Below the pieces are notes generated by a model, which saw only the letters and a program-made list of their open reading frames with translations, was not told the DNA's origin and searched no databases. A stretch of DNA of 64,000 bases from SXRF01 sp039808985 (GTDB lineage: Bacteria > Pseudomonadota > Alphaproteobacteria > Rickettsiales > SXRF01). Shown here in pieces: positions 60,370 to 64,000 of this stretch; position 1 is the first letter of the stretch, and each line of letters opens with the position of its first letter. The stretch is taken from contig JBDHUC010000007.1 in the NCBI GenBank assembly GCA_039808985.1, positions 1 to 64,000 on the forward strand, written 5' to 3'. The translations under genes and the position numbers were made by a program.

Positions 60370-61071
60370 TTAAGATATAATTTCGTTAAAACTGCTTAAA
60401 TCTTCAATGGTTGACGATTTTTTAACTAATGCGCCGTTTTTAAGGCGCAATGTCGGATAATCAAAAAGAGAAATAAGGTTTTCATCATGGCTGGCAATTA
60501 AAACTGTTGTTCCTGTCTGGTTCAAGGCCTCAAACAGATACATGAAACGCTGCGCAAGGTCAGTATCAAGATTACCGGTAGGTTCATCAGCAAGCAAAAT
60601 ATCAGGCTTGGTTATCACCGCGCGCGCAATTGCCGCCCTTTGCTTCTGGCCGCCAGATAATGTCGGCGGCTTTGCGTTCTGATGTTCAGACAGTCCAATC
60701 CATTCTAACAGTTCAAGGGCCTTCGGAGTAATTTCAGCATCATCTTCTCCTGCAACCTTCAATGGCAACGAAACATTTTCCAGCACAGTTAAATGGTCAA
60801 GCAACCGATAATCCTGAAGCACGATTCCTATCCTGCGCCGCAGCCTTGGCAGCTCCTCCCTGGTCATGTTGGTTATATTTTCACCAAACATATGGAACTT
60901 TCCGGTTGTCGCCCTGCCCTGCAATGAAAGCAATGAGAGCAATGTGCTTTTTCCTGCTCCGCTTGCGCCGGTTAAAAAATGGAATGAGCCGCGTTCAAGC
61001 GTGAGAGATACATCTTTTAATATTGGTTGCCCCGGAGTATATTCCATAGCAATATGTTCTAATGTAATCAT
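60370..61071 (-). CDS. ftsE: Cell division ATP-binding protein FtsE
   Basis: FtsE powers the FtsEX complex that controls peptidoglycan hydrolases at division. The 233-residue ABC protein has Walker A GASGAGKSTLL, the signature LSGGQKQRAAIARA and Walker B DILLADEPTGNLD. The next gene downstream is the PAS protein, so no ftsX follows. A LolD/MacB-type ATPase is the alternative, but the start MITLEHIAMEYTPG fits FtsE. Confidence 0.9.
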   Translation of the reverse strand: MITLEHIAMEYTPGQPILKDVSLTLERGSFHFLTGASGAGKSTLLSLLSLQGRATTGKFHMFGENITNMTREELPRLRRRIGIVLQDYRLLDHLTVLENVSLPLKVAGEDDAEITPKALELLEWIGLSEHQNAKPPTLSGGQKQRAAIARAVITKPDILLADEPTGNLDTDLAQRFMYLFEALNQTGTTVLIASHDENLISLFDYPTLRLKNGALVKKSSTIEDLSSFNEIIS

Positions 61072-61092
61072 TCATTTATCACTTTTTATAAT

Positions 61093-61116
61093 GCAAATAT
61101 CTGTAGCAAATATCTG
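61093..61116. promoter_or_regulatory. Direct repeat in the ftsE/zinc-ribbon divergent promoter region
   Basis: GCAAATATCTG occurs at 61093-61103 and 61106-61116, 13 bases apart, within the 84-base gap between divergent genes. It may be an operator. Confidence 0.4.
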
Positions 61117-61155
61117 CGATATTGATATGCTCAAAATAAAGATTATACGAGTAAT

Positions 61156-61818
61156 ATGATTTTACAATGTAAAAACTGCAATGCACGTTATCTTGTTCCC
61201 GACAATGCTATCGGGGCTGAAGGCAGGACAGTGCGTTGCGCTCGCTGCCAGCATGAGTGGTTCGAGCCCCATCAGGACATAGAATCCGGTGAAATTTCTG
61301 AAACCAGAATCGAGGTCCCAGACTTAGATACTATCATTGGAAGCATTAATGCAACAGCTTCGCCGATTCCTGAAGGTTCAAACCTTCCGGTGCACAGGGC
61401 CAGAACGCCTACAGGGCTTAAAGCCATGGTTGCAATATGCGCTATCCTGATAGTAGCCCTGTCGTTATTTATAGTTAAACCGCGTTTGTTTGGCATAGTT
61501 CCCAGCAAGGGTATGGTATTTTCGGATATACAGATTCAAAAAGGCTCCGGCGATAATAGCAGCACAGTTGAAATCAGCGGCAATATTTTTAATACTTCTA
61601 ATGTTGAAGGAAAAGTGCCTAATATCCGCGTAATATTGTTAGACAGCATGAACAATCCCATTCAATCATGGGAATTCAAGACAAACGGGGAAATGCTTAA
61701 AGCTGGCGCAACAATACCATTTACCACCGGCGACCTGAATGTAAAATTCACCCTTGCAAAACGCTTCGTAATAGATATGGGAACGCCGATTGAGCTTGCG
61801 CTGCGGCGCAAACCATAA
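61156..61818 (+). CDS. MJ0042-type zinc-ribbon membrane protein (DUF3426)
   Basis: The N-terminus has the zinc ribbon CKNCNARYLVPDNAIG...CARCQHEWF (two CxxC pairs), then a linker and one membrane helix (about residues 92-112). A periplasmic DUF3426 domain (about 120-220) with EISGNIFNTSNVEGKVPNIRV follows. In Alphaproteobacteria it lies opposite ftsE. Function unknown. It overlaps hpt by one base. Confidence 0.9.
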   Translation: MILQCKNCNARYLVPDNAIGAEGRTVRCARCQHEWFEPHQDIESGEISETRIEVPDLDTIIGSINATASPIPEGSNLPVHRARTPTGLKAMVAICAILIVALSLFIVKPRLFGIVPSKGMVFSDIQIQKGSGDNSSTVEISGNIFNTSNVEGKVPNIRVILLDSMNNPIQSWEFKTNGEMLKAGATIPFTTGDLNVKFTLAKRFVIDMGTPIELALRRKP

Positions 61819-62354
61819 TGCGGAAGCCGTCCGATATTGAGGTGTTGATAACTGCGCAGCAGATAACGCAGCGTGTAGAGAGTCTTGCCGGGGAAATATC
61901 CGGGGCTATGTCACCTGATATTATGATAGTATCTCTGCTGCGTGGCAGCTTTGTGTTCACAGCCGACCTGATACGAGCGCTACATTTTTCCGGTGTGTGC
62001 CCTCAACTGGATTTTATGACTCTGGCCAGCTATGGCAACAATACATCTTCAAGCGGCAAGGTGCAGATAACCCGCGATATAATAGAGAGCGTCCAAGGGC
62101 GGGAGGTTCTTATAGTGGATGATATTTTAGAATCAGGGAACACCCTGACATTTGCGCGCAACACCATAAAAGAGCGCGGGGCAGCCGACATAAAAATTGC
62201 TGTTATGCTGGAAAAGCCCGGCAAGCGCAAAGTTGATATAGATGCTGATTTCGTTGGGTTTAAAATTCCCGATAAATTTGTGATAGGGTATGGGCTTGAT
62301 TATGCAAATTACTACCGGGAATTACCATTCATAGGCGCTATAAAAACTGAATAA
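61818..62354 (+). CDS. hpt: Hypoxanthine phosphoribosyltransferase
   Basis: It salvages hypoxanthine (and perhaps guanine) with PRPP. The 178-residue protein has VLIVDDILESGNTL (PRPP loop), SLLRGSFVFTADL and the C-terminal DKFVIGYGLDY. The start overlaps the zinc-ribbon stop by one base. Confidence 0.96.
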   Translation: MRKPSDIEVLITAQQITQRVESLAGEISGAMSPDIMIVSLLRGSFVFTADLIRALHFSGVCPQLDFMTLASYGNNTSSSGKVQITRDIIESVQGREVLIVDDILESGNTLTFARNTIKERGAADIKIAVMLEKPGKRKVDIDADFVGFKIPDKFVIGYGLDYANYYRELPFIGAIKTE

Positions 62355-62355
62355 A

Positions 62356-63615
62356 TCAAAGCCAGCCTGGGAGTTTATCACGCGCCAGCAAGTCATCATA
62401 ACTCTGGCGTGGCCGTACCACTGAAAAGCCTTCACCTTTTACCATAACCTCGGCAACAAGTGGGCGCGCATTATATGTCCCGGCCATAACCGCACCATAA
62501 GCCCCCGCCGAACGGAACGCGATAAGATCACCAGATTGCGGGACTTTCATAAGACGCTGCTCAGCAAAAATATCCCCGGTTTCACATACCGGCCCAACCA
62601 CATCTACCATTTCAGTTGGGGCATCGCCGACAGGAGGAATAACCGGGATAATTTCATGATATGCATCATAAAGGGTTGGGCGGATAAGGTCATTCATCGC
62701 CGCATCAGCAATAACAAATATACGGTTTTCCCCCTTCTTTATGTAAAGCACTTTAGACACCAGTATCCCGGCATTGCCAACCAGCACCCTGCCCGGTTCG
62801 AATAACAGTTTAACCCCAAGCCCGGCGGTTTCGCGTTTGGCAATCTCCGCGTAAAATGCAGGTAGCGGCGGCTGTTCTTTTCCATAAGGGATTCCAAGGC
62901 CTCCACCTAAATCAAGCGTAGTAATTTTTATATTTTCGGCGCGAAGTTCATTTACAAAATTACGCAAATGGGCAAATGCCTGTGCGAAAGGTTCAAGCGT
63001 TGTAAGCTGAGATCCGATATGCACGGAGACCCCCTGCACTTCAATGCCATTCAGGGAATTAGCCTTGCGGTAGACATCCAGCGCATGACTCATTGCAATT
63101 CCGAATTTACTCTCTTTCTGCCCGGTGGAAATTTTTGCGTGGGTTTTTGCATCAACATCCGGGTTCACACGAATTGCTATAGGAGCTTTCTTGCCCATGG
63201 AAATAGCCACTTCATTCAAAAGCAGCAACTCGGCTTCCGATTCAACATTAAACTGGAAAATGCCTTCCTCAAGCGCGTAGGACATTTCATCGGATGTTTT
63301 ACCAACACCGGAAAAAACAATATTTTCTGCCCTTATCCCTGCTTTGCGTACCTTGCGTATTTCGCCTCCGGAAACCACATCCGCCCATGCCCCAAGCCTG
63401 GCAAATGTTGCCAGCACCGCAAGATTATCGTTGGATTTAACTGCGAAGCAGATTTTCGCATCAATATCTGCAAACTGTGAGGAAAAAACTTTGTAATGAT
63501 GTTCAAGCGTTGCCGAAGAATAGCAATAAAAAGGCGTTCCTACTTTTTCTGCAATATCAGCAATTGCAACATCTTCAGCGTAATAAGCGCCATTTTTATA
63601 AGAAAAATGATCCAT
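62356..63615 (-). CDS. lysA: Diaminopimelate decarboxylase
   Basis: LysA makes lysine from meso-diaminopimelate with PLP. The 419-residue fold III enzyme has the PLP Lys in CFAVKSNDNLAVL, the SVHIGSQ motif, LDLGGGLGIPY, EPGRVLVGNAG, and the active-site Cys in VGPVCETGD. It is coupled (TAATG) with the lipoprotein gene upstream. It converges on hpt with two bases between. Confidence 0.97.
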   Translation of the reverse strand: MDHFSYKNGAYYAEDVAIADIAEKVGTPFYCYSSATLEHHYKVFSSQFADIDAKICFAVKSNDNLAVLATFARLGAWADVVSGGEIRKVRKAGIRAENIVFSGVGKTSDEMSYALEEGIFQFNVESEAELLLLNEVAISMGKKAPIAIRVNPDVDAKTHAKISTGQKESKFGIAMSHALDVYRKANSLNGIEVQGVSVHIGSQLTTLEPFAQAFAHLRNFVNELRAENIKITTLDLGGGLGIPYGKEQPPLPAFYAEIAKRETAGLGVKLLFEPGRVLVGNAGILVSKVLYIKKGENRIFVIADAAMNDLIRPTLYDAYHEIIPVIPPVGDAPTEMVDVVGPVCETGDIFAEQRLMKVPQSGDLIAFRSAGAYGAVMAGTYNARPLVAEVMVKGEGFSVVRPRQSYDDLLARDKLPGWL

Positions 63616-63839
63616 TATTTTTTCTCCGCAGGGACTGATTCAGCATCAGTTTTTTCCATATCTTCCGTTGGGTCAGCCTGTTTTTTTTCGGCTTCAAGGG
63701 CTTTTTTTTCTTCTTCCTGCGCTTTTTTAGCTTCTATTTTCTGGATCTGCTCCGGCGTTTTAAGTTTGCCTTTAAGGCCGCATGCAGACATAGGGGCAGC
63801 CAGCAATAATAATATTATTATCCGAAAAATATTTAGCAT
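63615..63839 (-). CDS. LptM-like small lipoprotein
   Basis: The 74-residue protein has a lipobox (PMSACGLKG) and the CGLKGKLKTP start typical of LptM/YifL proteins, which help LptD maturation. A Lys/Glu/Ala-rich tail (EEKKALEAEKKQ) follows. ATG 63839 overlaps the argH stop (TGATG). argH-lptM-lysA is a widespread alphaproteobacterial order. Confidence 0.88.
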   Translation of the reverse strand: MLNIFRIIILLLLAAPMSACGLKGKLKTPEQIQKIEAKKAQEEEKKALEAEKKQADPTEDMEKTDAESVPAEKK

Positions 63840-64000
63840 CACTTTATCCTTTTTTTTGCTTCTGCGACTGCTTTTTTAACATTCTCCGGCGAGGTTCCAC
63901 CATAGCTTACACGGCTTTTTACAGAATTTTCAACCCCAAGGACCTTATATACATCCTGCTTTATTTTAGATTCCACATTTTGCATTTCCTTAAGCGTCAG
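63839..64000 (-). CDS. argH: Argininosuccinate lyase, C-terminal end (partial)
   Basis: The last 53 codons of argH are visible, cut by the window edge. They include VYKVLGVENSVKSRVSYGG and TSPENVKKAV, the family's C-terminal motif. The stop overlaps the lipoprotein start by one base. Confidence 0.88.
   Translation of the reverse strand: MTLKEMQNVESKIKQDVYKVLGVENSVKSRVSYGGTSPENVKKAVAEAKKRIK

Noticed and set aside
1..64000. tRNA, rRNA, tmRNA, CRISPR or IS elements
   Set aside because: I looked for T-loop motifs in gaps, regularly spaced repeats and transposase motifs, and saw none. A covariance-model scan would be needed to exclude small structured RNAs.

Overview
The window looks like a chromosomal segment of a moderately AT-rich alphaproteobacterium. 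The evidence is the F0 ATP synthase order I-a-c-b'-b with a duplicated b subunit, the ruvB-ybgC-tolQRAB-pal-cpoB-tilS-ftsH-glmM block, an acidic-insert RNase E, ETF-ubiquinone oxidoreductase, a K+-independent type membrane pyrophosphatase, and portal, protease and capsid genes of the gene transfer agent (GTA) type. Arginine genes (argC and the end of argH), lysA, ispE, thiD and a MotB suggest a free-living or facultative, probably motile cell rather than a strongly reduced endosymbiont. The exact order cannot be fixed from sequence alone.

Layout. 1-5.1 kb: GTA-like head genes on the minus strand (portal, protease, capsid), split by a cytochrome b561/YceI pair, a small plus-strand gene and a palindromic element with inverted-repeat ends. 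5.2-9.7 kb: an alpha-carbonic-anhydrase-like protein that lacks key active-site residues, a STAS/HATPase regulatory pair, mnmA, and prfB with a textbook +1 programmed frameshift. 9.7-16 kb: a large secreted FG-GAP protein with a prepilin-like N-terminus, PBP1A and a cell-wall amidase. 16-31.6 kb: rne, an M48 protease, DsbA-like proteins, ispE, TPR protein, ETF-QO, uracil-DNA glycosylase, lytic transglycosylase, rnhB, a DUF721/DciA-like protein. 31.6-36.9 kb: the ATP synthase F0 operon, running into an outer-membrane barrel gene and a GT2 glycosyltransferase with an N-terminal GspE/MshE-like domain, then rpmJ. 36.9-43.3 kb: an S1C-type protease, motB, a thioredoxin-fold protein, a solute-binding protein, hppA and ppa. 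43.5-55.7 kb: the long ruvB/Tol-Pal/tilS/ftsH/glmM/thiD run. 55.8-64 kb: an unknown membrane protein, gamma carbonic anhydrase, argC, rpsI/rplM, a PAS protein, ftsE without ftsX, a zinc-ribbon protein, hpt, lysA, an LptM-like lipoprotein and the 3' end of argH.

Most genes are housekeeping and concern the envelope: peptidoglycan synthesis and remodelling (PBP1A, amidase, lytic transglycosylase, GlmM), outer-membrane constriction (Tol-Pal), periplasmic folding (DsbA-like, BepA-like) and proton energetics (F0, H+-PPase, MotB). I saw no rRNA, tRNA, CRISPR array, IS transposase or integrase. The less ordinary content is the broken GTA-like module, at least two families of short dispersed palindromic repeats (several lying at gene ends and supplying stop codons), the FG-GAP/prepilin hybrid, the degenerate carbonic anhydrase, and the barrel/glycosyltransferase pair.
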